Notes under the pieces: generated by a model
What the model saw: the letters and a program-made list of their open reading frames with translations, nothing else
Databases searched by the model: none
What the model was told of the DNA's origin: nothing
Shown here: positions 1 through 5,194 of the stretch, one piece after another
Numbering within the stretch: the stretch's first letter is position 1
Layout: each line of letters opens with the position of its first letter
Position numbers and translations under genes: made by a program
Assembly: GCA_013298375.1 (NCBI GenBank)
Contig: JAAFHM010000108.1
Span: 1 to 5,487, forward strand
Reading direction: 5' to 3'
Length of the DNA: 5,487 nucleotides
DNA from: Ignavibacteria bacterium
GTDB taxonomy: Bacteria; Bacteroidota; Ignavibacteria; Kapaibacteriales; UBA4661

Positions 1-339
1 TTGTATGTGCGCGAGGTGCGAGGTGTGATGCCCGTTGCACTGCCTTACTCAACCTATAACCTCAACATTCGTTCAGCAACGCATTTGCGCGGTACACTCA
101 ATAATTCATCGGATACCGATACCAGTTGGACGGTTGAAATAGCTCTGTCGCTTGCGGATGTCCAGCCCGTGAATCTTGCTCCAATAGCCGATGGTGACAA
201 ATGGCGTATGAATTTTTACCGTATGGAGCGTTTCCCAACAAAAGAGTTTCTTGCATGGTCACCGACGATGCAAAATAAGTTTCATGTTCCCATGCGCTTT
301 GGCGAGGTGATGTTTTCGACAAAGCGCGTTGGCGAATAA
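1..339 (+). CDS. CBM9-like carbohydrate-binding protein, C-terminal part (5' partial)
   Basis: This is the end of a protein whose start lies upstream of the window; the frame is open from base 1 and stops with TAA at 337-339. The visible 112 residues match, from memory, the C-terminal half of family 9-like carbohydrate-binding domains: a Gly-Thr-Leu-Asn turn (residues 31-34), a strand WTVEIALSLAD (43-53), GDKWRMNFYR (65-74), LAWSPT (84-89), and FHVPMRFGEVMF (94-105). The Trp, Arg-Met-Asn-Phe and Ala-Trp-Ser-Pro blocks are typical of the group found in secreted or periplasmic sugar-binding proteins and at the ends of xylanases. No enzyme domain is visible here, and any signal peptide would lie off the window. 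The TTG at base 1 is only the window edge, not a start. The next gene begins 36 nt downstream, so co-transcription is possible. The family call is fairly firm; ligand and full architecture are unknown. Confidence 0.75.
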   Translation: MYVREVRGVMPVALPYSTYNLNIRSATHLRGTLNNSSDTDTSWTVEIALSLADVQPVNLAPIADGDKWRMNFYRMERFPTKEFLAWSPTMQNKFHVPMRFGEVMFSTKRVGE

Positions 340-342
340 CGA

Positions 343-385
343 CGTTGTGCTACGCTAATCCAATCTCATTTCGTTATGCTACGCT
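343..385 (+). repeat. Imperfect 14-nt direct repeat spanning the rpn start
   Basis: CGTTGTGCTACGCT (343-356) recurs as CGTTATGCTACGCT (372-385), 13 of 14 identical, offset by 29 nt. The second copy contains the ATG and first codons of the Rpn gene. Each copy is followed by an AATCC motif (357-361 and 390-394). The pattern looks like a small tandem duplication of the gene start, with the upstream copy stopping in frame (GTG CTA CGC TAA). Confidence 0.6.
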
Positions 386-1191
386 TTGCCAATCCCAAAA
401 ATGATGTTGCGTTCAAAAAAATCTTTGGCGACCGCAATAAACCAACGATATTGATGAGTTTCATCAATGCGGTGATGGATTTGCAGGGTGAGCGCCGAAT
501 TGTTGCACTAGAAATTATGAGTCCTCTGCAAGCCCCGCAGATAGAGGGCTTGAAGATGACGACGTTGGATGTTCGAGCGCAGGATGCTTCGGGTAAGACG
601 TTTATCGTAGAAATGCAAGCCAATGCGGAGGATGCATTCGAGAAACGGTCATTGTTTTATACTTCGCAAGCGTATGTGAGTCAGTTGGAGAAGGGCAGTG
701 GTTATGCAGATTTGCAGCCCGTGTATTTCATTGGAATATTAGATTTTAACTTGTTTGTTGGCGAAGAATATCTGACCAAACACCTCCTTTTGAATTCGCA
801 AACCTACGAGCAATGCCTCAAGGATTTTGAGTTGTATTTCATCGAATTAAAGAAATTCACCAAAGGTCTTGATGAGTTATCCAGCACGTTGGAGAAATGG
901 ATATATTTTGTGCGTCATGCGGAAGATTTTGCCGACCCGCCGGAGACCCTTAGGCGAGAAACGGCGATAGCAGAGGCATTCGAGCAGGCAGCACGATACC
1001 GATGGACGCGAGACGAGTTGGATGCGTATCAATACTGGGAATTTGACCGATTGAAGGTGTTGTCGGTCGAGCAGGAGAATGTAGATTTGAAAGCGGCATT
1101 GGCGCAAGAGCAGTTGGCAAAAGCGGAGTTATCATTGGAGATGGCACGACAGCAAGCCCTTACCACCACAGCGATACGCGCACTGGTATGA
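376..1191 (+). CDS. Rpn/PD-(D/E)XK nuclease family transposase, probably frameshifted near the 3' end
   Basis: The 271-residue product belongs to the Rpn-like PD-(D/E)XK nuclease/putative transposase family. These are DNA endonucleases linked to RecA-independent recombination and, in some cases, phage defence. The N-terminus carries the family signature FANPKNDVAFKKIFGD (4-19). The catalytic core is visible as Asp65 in LDVRAQD and Glu79-Met-Gln81 in FIVEMQ, followed by the conserved helix FEKRSLFYTSQAY (88-100) and the strand PVYFIGILDFNLF (115-127). Residues 230-262 are Gln/Glu/Ala-rich and likely helical. The ATG at 376 starts the family motif almost at once and has no Shine-Dalgarno sequence. 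The frame ends at TGA 1189-1191, but the usual short C-terminal 'LSLEEV' tail continues in another frame at 1188-1262. Adding one G at 1185-1186 would join them into about 295 residues. The family call is strong; whether this allele is intact is uncertain. Confidence 0.85.
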   Translation: MLRFANPKNDVAFKKIFGDRNKPTILMSFINAVMDLQGERRIVALEIMSPLQAPQIEGLKMTTLDVRAQDASGKTFIVEMQANAEDAFEKRSLFYTSQAYVSQLEKGSGYADLQPVYFIGILDFNLFVGEEYLTKHLLLNSQTYEQCLKDFELYFIELKKFTKGLDELSSTLEKWIYFVRHAEDFADPPETLRRETAIAEAFEQAARYRWTRDELDAYQYWEFDRLKVLSVEQENVDLKAALAQEQLAKAELSLEMARQQALTTTAIRALV

Positions 1192-1262
1192 CAGCAGAAA
1201 ATATCACCCTGTCGCTGAATTTGTCGCTGGAAGAAGTTGTTGCGATGCTCTCGAAACGGTAA
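1188..1262 (+). pseudogene. Frame-displaced C-terminal tail of the Rpn gene (24 codons)
   Basis: An ATG at 1188 overlaps the TGA of the Rpn frame as ATGA and opens 24 codons to TAA 1260-1262. The peptide (TAENITLSLNL, then SLEEVVAMLSKR) has the form of the end of Rpn-family proteins, where a Gly-Met-x-x-Glu-x-Ile segment is followed by LS-x-EEV. Restoring one G in the GG at 1185-1186 gives Ala-Leu-Gly-Met-Thr in one frame. The simplest reading is therefore a one-base loss in the genome or in the read. Translational reinitiation at ATGA is a possible alternative. I see no slippery heptamer that would support programmed frameshifting. Confidence 0.7.
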
Positions 1263-1274
1263 TTTTGCGTTGTT

Positions 1275-1392
1275 ATCTCGTTCGGGATTGTGCGTCATTC
1301 TGCAAATCCAAAGAACAACTCCACTCTCAAGAAAAAACTTTGGCAACCGCAATCCATCAAGAACTTCGGTGAGTTCTATCAATCATTCAAGA
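1275..1392 (+). pseudogene. Decayed 5' fragment of a second rpn copy
   Basis: The region aligns by eye with the beginning of the intact Rpn gene. From GTG at 1290, one frame reads VRHSANPKN, matching MLRFANPKN, and then runs into a lysine stretch. After about 1335 the match continues in a second frame as KNFGNRN (1333-1353), matching KKIFGDRN, followed by Ser-Ile-Asn (1375-1383) where the intact copy has Ser-Phe-Ile-Asn. At the DNA level TTTGGCAACCGCAAT (1339-1353) differs by one base from the intact copy. The similarity begins slightly upstream of the start (ATCTCGTTCG against ATCTCATTTCG) and is lost after about 1392. At least one frameshift and no remaining nuclease core make this a dead relic about 100 nt after the intact gene's tail. 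Confidence 0.65.
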
Positions 1393-1424
1393 TCGCTCAT
1401 AATTCTGTATCATTCATTTACATC

Positions 1425-1438
1425 ATTCAACGTTGAAT
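1425..1438. promoter_or_regulatory. 14-bp perfect palindrome abutting the nagB-like start
   Basis: ATTCAACGTTGAAT is an exact self-complementary 14-mer ending one base before the ATG at 1439. It occupies the place where a ribosome binding site would lie. The shorter sequence TCATTCA also occurs three times just upstream (1383-1389, about 1412-1418, 1423-1429). The palindrome could be an operator for an amino-sugar regulator or a translation-controlling element. Function is inferred only from position and symmetry. Confidence 0.4.
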
Positions 1439-3364
1439 ATGCAAATCCAACCCGATTCCCCCGAATTGCGCCGTAAAGAGCGCATCCCAACTCGTATTTT
1501 CACTAGTTCTGTGGATGCCTCTAAAGCCGTCGCACAGGAAATTGCTGATTTAATCAAGGAAAAGGCGAAAATTGGAAAAAACGCTGTGCTTGGCTTGGCT
1601 ACTGGCTCTACACCGACACGGGTTTACGACGAGCTTGTGCGAATGCATAAAGAAGACGGGCTGAGTTTTCGGAATGTCGTCACGTTCAATCTGGATGAAT
1701 ATTTTCCGATTGAACCCGAGGCGCTCCAAAGCTACGTTCATTTTATGAATGAGCATTTGTTTAATCACATTGATATTCGTCGTGAAAATATTCACATCCC
1801 CGATGGACGGCTTGCTACCTCGCAAGTGGCGGCTTTTTGCGAACATTACGAAAAAGAGATTGAGCGGGCGGGCGGGATTGATATTCAAATTTTGGGTATT
1901 GGGCGTACGGGACATATCGGTTTTAACGAACCCGGTTCCGGTTCTGACTCCCGTACCCGCATGATTACGCTTGACCGCATGACGCGCATTGATGCCGCCA
2001 GTGACTTTTTTGCGGAGGATAATGTGCCGCGCCGCGCTATTACGATGGGCGTAGGAACGATTATGGGCGCTCGGCGTATTATTCTCATGGCGTGGGGCGA
2101 GGGGAAATCCCGCGTTATCCAAAAAACGGTCGAGGGCGACGTGAGCGACTCCGTACCGGCAACCTTCTTGCAGCGCCATTTTAACACGCTTTTCGTTGTT
2201 GACGAGGCTGCCGGAGCCGAAATGACCCGTATCAAAACCCCATGGCTGATTGGGACGTGTGATTGGACGGAGCAGCGTGTACGCGGTGCGGTCGTCTGGC
2301 TTTGCCAGCAAGTAAAGAAGCCAATTTTGAAACTTAATGATGAAGATTACAACGAACACGGTATGGGTGATTTACTCACGGCGCGTGGCACAGCGTACGA
2401 CATCAATATCCACGTTTTTAATCAACTTCAGCGCACTATTTCCGGCTGGCCCGGTGGCAAACCCAATGCCGATGATTCTTCACGCCCGGAACGCGCAAAG
2501 CCTTTCCCCAAGCGTGTGGTCTTGTTCTCACCGCATCCGGACGATGATGTGATTTCTATGGGTGGGACATTTATTCGGCTTGCCGACCAAGGGCATGAAG
2601 TCCATGTCGCCTACCAAACTTCAGGCAATATTGCCGTTTTTGACGATGATGCTATTCGCTTTGCTGATTTTGTTGTGGATATGAACAAGCATCTGGGCTT
2701 TAACACGAAAGAATCCGAAAAATTTTACAAAAAAGTGCTGGATTTTCTTCATAAGAAAAAGCCCGGACAGATTGATTCTGCTGAAGTACAGGAAATCAAG
2801 GCTCTTATTCGTCAGGGCGAAGCCAAGGCGGGATGCCGTGCAAGCGGTGTTCCGGACAGTAATGCCCACTTCCTGAATATGCCATTTTACCAAACCGGTA
2901 CGATTAAGAAAAATCCGATTGGTGAGGAAGATATTAAACTCGTAATGGATTTGCTCAATAAAATTAAGCCGCATCAAATCTACGCCGCAGGTGATCTGTC
3001 TGACCCTCATGGAACGCACCGTGTCTGTTTGGCAGCGATTATGGAAGCTGTCAAGCGTATTAAAGCCAGCAATGCTAAATGGATTCAGGATTGTTGGGTT
3101 TGGCTCTATCGTGGTGCATGGCAGGAATGGGGCGTTGACCAAATCGAGATGGCAGTGCCGCTCTCGCCGCAAGAGGTGATGCGCAAGCGCAAAGCCATTT
3201 TCAAGCACCAATCACAAAAAGATGCCGCTATGTTTCCCGGTTCCGACAAACGCGAGTTCTGGCAACGCGCCGAAGACCGCAATCGCGCAACGGCTGAGTT
3301 GTATGATGCACTTGGTTTGGCGGAGTACGAGGCGATTGAAGGATTTGTGCGTTGGCATTTTTAA
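1439..3364 (+). CDS. nagB: Glucosamine-6-phosphate deaminase (NagB)-PIG-L/LmbE deacetylase fusion protein
   Basis: A 641-residue fusion. Residues about 15-285 form a NagB/isomerase domain, the family that converts glucosamine-6-phosphate to fructose-6-phosphate and ammonia. It shows the phosphate loop ATGST (54-58), FNLDEY with the enolisation base Asp86, GHIGFNEP with His159 and Glu164, and AITMGVGT (200-207). The position of the third catalytic acid (Asp141 in E. coli NagB) is Thr157. After a linker (about 288-357), residues 358-641 form a PIG-L/LmbE Zn-dependent N-deacetylase domain: SPHPDDD with His366 and Asp369 as expected metal ligands, and DPHGTH with His524 and His527. Standard NagB is about 265 residues, so the fusion more than doubles it. 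The architecture is known from Bacteroidota. A deacetylase-deaminase pair would suit GlcNAc-phosphate breakdown, but this is inference. I chose ATG 1439 over an in-frame TTG at 1433, which lies inside the palindrome. The gene is followed by a hairpin-rich gap. Confidence 0.9.
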   Translation: MQIQPDSPELRRKERIPTRIFTSSVDASKAVAQEIADLIKEKAKIGKNAVLGLATGSTPTRVYDELVRMHKEDGLSFRNVVTFNLDEYFPIEPEALQSYVHFMNEHLFNHIDIRRENIHIPDGRLATSQVAAFCEHYEKEIERAGGIDIQILGIGRTGHIGFNEPGSGSDSRTRMITLDRMTRIDAASDFFAEDNVPRRAITMGVGTIMGARRIILMAWGEGKSRVIQKTVEGDVSDSVPATFLQRHFNTLFVVDEAAGAEMTRIKTPWLIGTCDWTEQRVRGAVVWLCQQVKKPILKLNDEDYNEHGMGDLLTARGTAYDINIHVFNQLQRTISGWPGGKPNADDSSRPERAKPFPKRVVLFSPHPDDDVISMGGTFIRLADQGHEVHVAYQTSGNIAVFDDDAIRFADFVVDMNKHLGFNTKESEKFYKKVLDFLHKKKPGQIDSAEVQEIKALIRQGEAKAGCRASGVPDSNAHFLNMPFYQTGTIKKNPIGEEDIKLVMDLLNKIKPHQIYAAGDLSDPHGTHRVCLAAIMEAVKRIKASNAKWIQDCWVWLYRGAWQEWGVDQIEMAVPLSPQEVMRKRKAIFKHQSQKDAAMFPGSDKREFWQRAEDRNRATAELYDALGLAEYEAIEGFVRWHF

Positions 3365-3411
3365 GACTACCGATTATAGCATTCGAGTAAAGGTTATCCG
3401 CTCACGAGCAT

Positions 3412-3444
3412 TGCAAAGGCGCACGGTTGTAACGCCCTTTTGCA
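3412..3444 (+). other. Stem-loop 1 in the gap after nagB
   Basis: TGCAAAGGCG (3412-3421) can pair with CGCC (3433-3436) and TTTGCA (3439-3444), a 10-bp stem with a 2-nt bulge (3437-3438) and an 11-nt loop. No T tract follows, so it is not a classical intrinsic terminator. It lies 48 nt after the NagB-LmbE stop and could be a 3'-end stabiliser or part of a leader RNA. Confidence 0.45.
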
Positions 3445-3454
3445 GAGAAGACTC

Positions 3455-3487
3455 TTTATTCCCTTCGATAAGGGCTGTTTAGTTTTG
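3455..3487 (+). promoter_or_regulatory. Candidate Bacteroidota-type promoter for the response regulator
   Basis: TAGTTTTG (3480-3487) matches the TAnnTTTG -7 consensus of Bacteroidota exactly. TTTA (3455-3458), 21 nt upstream, is one base from the TTTG -33 element. Transcription would begin roughly 60 nt before the ATG at 3557. Such short motifs arise often by chance, and this one overlaps possible hairpins, so support is modest. Confidence 0.3.
3461..3487 (+). terminator. Weak terminator-like hairpin after nagB (stem-loop 2)
   Basis: CCCTT (3461-3465) pairs with AAGGG (3470-3474) around a CGAT loop, followed by a T-rich but interrupted tail (CTGTTTAGTTTT). The stem is only 5 bp. The same 3' arm, AAGGGC (3470-3475), can alternatively pair with GCCCTT (3434-3439), which would break stem-loop 1. 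This could act as a weak terminator for the upstream gene or as half of a switch. Confidence 0.3.
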
Positions 3488-3516
3488 CGGTGGTTTTTTA
3501 CTGAAATCCACCGCAA
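3485..3516 (+). other. Stem-loop 3 upstream of the response regulator
   Basis: TTGCGGTGG (3485-3493) and CCACCGCAA (3508-3516) are exact 9-bp inverted repeats. After a T/T mismatch three more T-A pairs can form inside, leaving a 6-nt loop. It ends 40 nt before the response-regulator start and has no T tract after it, so it is more likely a leader structure or protein-binding site than a terminator. Confidence 0.5.
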
Positions 3517-3556
3517 GACTTGCCCTATTGGGTATATCACGTTCAACATCACGATT

Positions 3557-4183
3557 ATGAAAACAATCCTTATTTCCGAAGACCACACCATGTTTGCTAT
3601 GATGCTCAAAGCATGGCTTCAGCAAGAGCAGACAAGCGAGGTTTTAGGAGTAGCAACGACCGGTGCCGAAACGATACGCTTAGTTCGTGAGTTGAAGCCG
3701 ACTATCTTGATTCAAGATATGATGCTTTCTGATATGAAAGGTGTTGATATTATTCGGCAGGTTCGACAAGAATTTCGGGAAATGGCAATCTTTGCCGTAT
3801 CGGGTCGTGCAAATTTAGTCAAATTGGCGCTGGGGGTTGGCGCAAACGGCTGTATGCTCAAAGAAGACGACCCGGAGGTGATTCGCAATATTTTGACATG
3901 GGACACCGCAAAAGGTCTTTGGGTAAGCCCACTGATGGGAGGGCGATTATACAGAGCTTCACAGGAATTGTTACAGTATAATTTTACTGCTTCGGAGATG
4001 AATGTTTTGCAAAACATTTCTCTCACTAATAGCGAATTAGGAGCATTACTTGGGCTTTCAGAAGGCACCGTGCGTAATACTCTTACGACTATTTATCAAA
4101 AAATCCCTATTTCCTCTCGCTCCGAACTTATTCGGTATGTTCAGGATGTCCTTTTGTTTGCAATCCCGCAAAGTATGTCGTAG
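3557..4183 (+). CDS. NarL/LuxR-type response regulator
   Basis: A 208-residue two-component response regulator: an N-terminal receiver (about 2-118) followed by a LuxR-type helix-turn-helix (about 143-196). The receiver has the acidic pair Glu8-Asp9, phospho-acceptor Asp54 in LIQDMML, Ser82 in FAVSGRA and Lys102 in CMLKED, so phosphorylation should be possible. The usual Met-Pro after the phospho-Asp is Leu-Ser here (57-58). The DNA-binding part reads FTASEMNVL (143-151), then LGLSEGTVRNTL (165-176) as the recognition region, and ISSRSEL (185-191); it is slightly shorter than the textbook form. I placed the start at ATG 3557 because the family begins MKTILISEDH there. An in-frame ATG at 3440 would add 39 unrelated residues encoded by hairpin DNA. 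No histidine kinase lies in the window, so the partner and targets are unknown. An intrinsic terminator lies about 120 nt after the stop. Confidence 0.88.
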   Translation: MKTILISEDHTMFAMMLKAWLQQEQTSEVLGVATTGAETIRLVRELKPTILIQDMMLSDMKGVDIIRQVRQEFREMAIFAVSGRANLVKLALGVGANGCMLKEDDPEVIRNILTWDTAKGLWVSPLMGGRLYRASQELLQYNFTASEMNVLQNISLTNSELGALLGLSEGTVRNTLTTIYQKIPISSRSELIRYVQDVLLFAIPQSMS

Positions 4184-4303
4184 AAATGAGGGAACTGCTT
4201 GAAGCCAAAGCCCATCTTACAATCAGATGACTAATACACGAAAGAGTGCTGCTGTTGCATGGATTTGAGGTAGGTATGTTGTCTCTGTTTTCAGTAAAAA
4301 TGA

Positions 4304-4335
4304 CCTTCAATCCTTGTGTTTGAAGGCTTTTTTTT
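4304..4335 (+). terminator. Intrinsic (Rho-independent) terminator
   Basis: CCTTCAA (4304-4310) and TTGAAGG (4320-4326) form a perfect 7-bp stem with a 9-nt loop, followed by C and then eight T's (4328-4335). An A run just upstream (4296-4300) could extend the pairing and give some activity on the other strand. It probably ends the response-regulator transcript and isolates the replication-initiator gene. Confidence 0.8.
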
Positions 4336-4406
4336 GTCCTGTGGGCAAAATGGAGCATCCCCCAAAAATATTCACCGTATCTTGGACAAATGGCGGGAAA
4401 ACAACC

Positions 4407-4432
4407 TGAACAACGCTTAAAATTACTGTTCA
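4407..4432. promoter_or_regulatory. Short inverted repeat before the rep gene
   Basis: TGAACA (4407-4412) and TGTTCA (4427-4432) are exact inverted halves with a 14-nt AT-rich spacer, ending 27 nt before the Rep start. Rep_3 proteins often repress their own gene by binding inverted repeats there, so an operator role is conceivable. The arms are only 6 bp and may be chance. Confidence 0.2.
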
Positions 4433-4459
4433 CCGCCCCAAAAAGCATTATCAAAATCC

Positions 4460-5146
4460 ATGCGAGAAAGCGTCATCAAACATACCGCAGCAGTCGAGAT
4501 TTCTGGCAATATAAGCGGAATGCAGCGTAAAATCTGGAATGTTCTTCTTGGCTATGCGTACAGCGATATTTTATTCCGTGAAGAACACAGTATTTCTCTG
4601 CGTTTGCTGGCAATTATGCTGGAATATCCGCGCAGCAGCTATGAGCGTTTGAAGGAGGATTTGCAAGCACTTGTCGAAACAGTGGTGGAATGGAATGTGT
4701 TGCAAACCGATGCTTCAAACGGCGCAGAATGGAACGTTTGCACGATGTTCTCCGGCGTAACGATTGCGCACGGAAGCGTCTCGTACAGCTATCATCCGCG
4801 CCTTCGGAAACTTTTGCACAATCCGAAACATTACGCAACCATCAATCTCACACACCAACTCAGGATGAAAAGCAAGTACGCACTTGTGCTGTACGAACTC
4901 TGCGAAGCGTATTCCCGCGACGGTACTACGCCACTTATCTCAGTGGAACTGTATCGCGCAATGATGGGCGTAGGAAGCATGGAATGGCGCGATGTGCAGA
5001 AGCGACTTATCAAAGAACCAATCGAGCAACTGCACCATTCTACGCCGTTTCGTTTGGCACTGCAAACCGTTAAAGAAGGCGCGAAAATCACGCATATTCG
5101 CTTTGCTATCCAAAAACGCCAGCGTGTTGGGTTCGATTCACAATAA
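4460..5146 (+). CDS. Rep_3 (RepB-like) plasmid-type replication initiator
   Basis: A 228-residue protein resembling Rep_3 superfamily initiators, the two-winged-helix proteins that bind iterons and open plasmid origins. WH1 (about 5-130) begins VIKHTAAVEISGNIS and continues MQRKIWNVLL (21-30), EEHSISLRLLA (41-51), then LVETVVEWNVL (71-81), the typical 'TTVEWN' strand. A strand SYSYHPRLRKLL (108-119) and HYATINL (124-130) lead into KSKYALVLYEL (137-147), the conserved helix joining the two domains. WH2 follows with WRDVQKRLIKEPIEQL (176-191) and a final ITHIRFAIQKR (210-220). The protein is compact compared with many Rep_3 members, which exceed 250 residues. The ATG at 4460 is the only good start: a stop lies in frame at 4418 with no ATG between. 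No Shine-Dalgarno sequence is visible. It sits downstream of a terminator and 48 nt before an unknown gene. No iteron array was found beside it, so plasmid origin versus integrated or domesticated copy is unresolved. Confidence 0.8.
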   Translation: MRESVIKHTAAVEISGNISGMQRKIWNVLLGYAYSDILFREEHSISLRLLAIMLEYPRSSYERLKEDLQALVETVVEWNVLQTDASNGAEWNVCTMFSGVTIAHGSVSYSYHPRLRKLLHNPKHYATINLTHQLRMKSKYALVLYELCEAYSRDGTTPLISVELYRAMMGVGSMEWRDVQKRLIKEPIEQLHHSTPFRLALQTVKEGAKITHIRFAIQKRQRVGFDSQ

Positions 5147-5194
5147 ACGACTATTTACCGCAAAATCTCACGTTACAATCTCTCGGAAACCTCT

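Noticed and set aside
1183..1191. Programmed ribosomal frameshifting in the Rpn gene
   Set aside because: The needed -1 step would occur on CTG-G with no slippery heptamer. A simple base loss or sequence error explains it better.
376..1262. A complete insertion sequence around the Rpn gene
   Set aside because: No terminal inverted repeats or clear target-site duplication flank the gene. Rpn-family genes are called transposases by similarity, but this one lacks IS ends.
1237..1476. A 79-codon + strand ORF between the Rpn gene and nagB
   Set aside because: It overlaps the nagB start and carries only part of the Rpn resemblance in one frame; the match switches frame inside it. It is better explained as a relic than as a gene.
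1550..2359. A long minus-strand ORF (269 codons) opposite nagB
   Set aside because: It is a shadow of the strongly supported NagB coding frame; its product has no recognisable family features.
3440..3556. An N-terminal extension of the response regulator from an upstream ATG
   Set aside because: The added 39 residues have no receiver-domain features and are encoded by DNA full of hairpins. The family's natural beginning is at 3557.
4363..4370. A minus-strand TAnnTTTG promoter match
   Set aside because: The motif is short, has no partner element that I could place, and would drive transcription into the 3' end of the response regulator.
4349..4408. Tiny ORFs in the gap before rep, such as one starting at 4349
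   Set aside because: They run under 20 codons, or overlap the rep start, and show no coding signal or start context.
4128..4454. A minus-strand ORF covering the gap before rep
   Set aside because: It runs through the intrinsic terminator and the end of the response regulator, has low-complexity-like content and no recognisable motif.
4184..4459. Iterons for the Rep_3 protein
   Set aside because: Only short isolated repeats appear (TTCACCG twice, 6-bp inverted arms). There is no regularly spaced array of long direct repeats.
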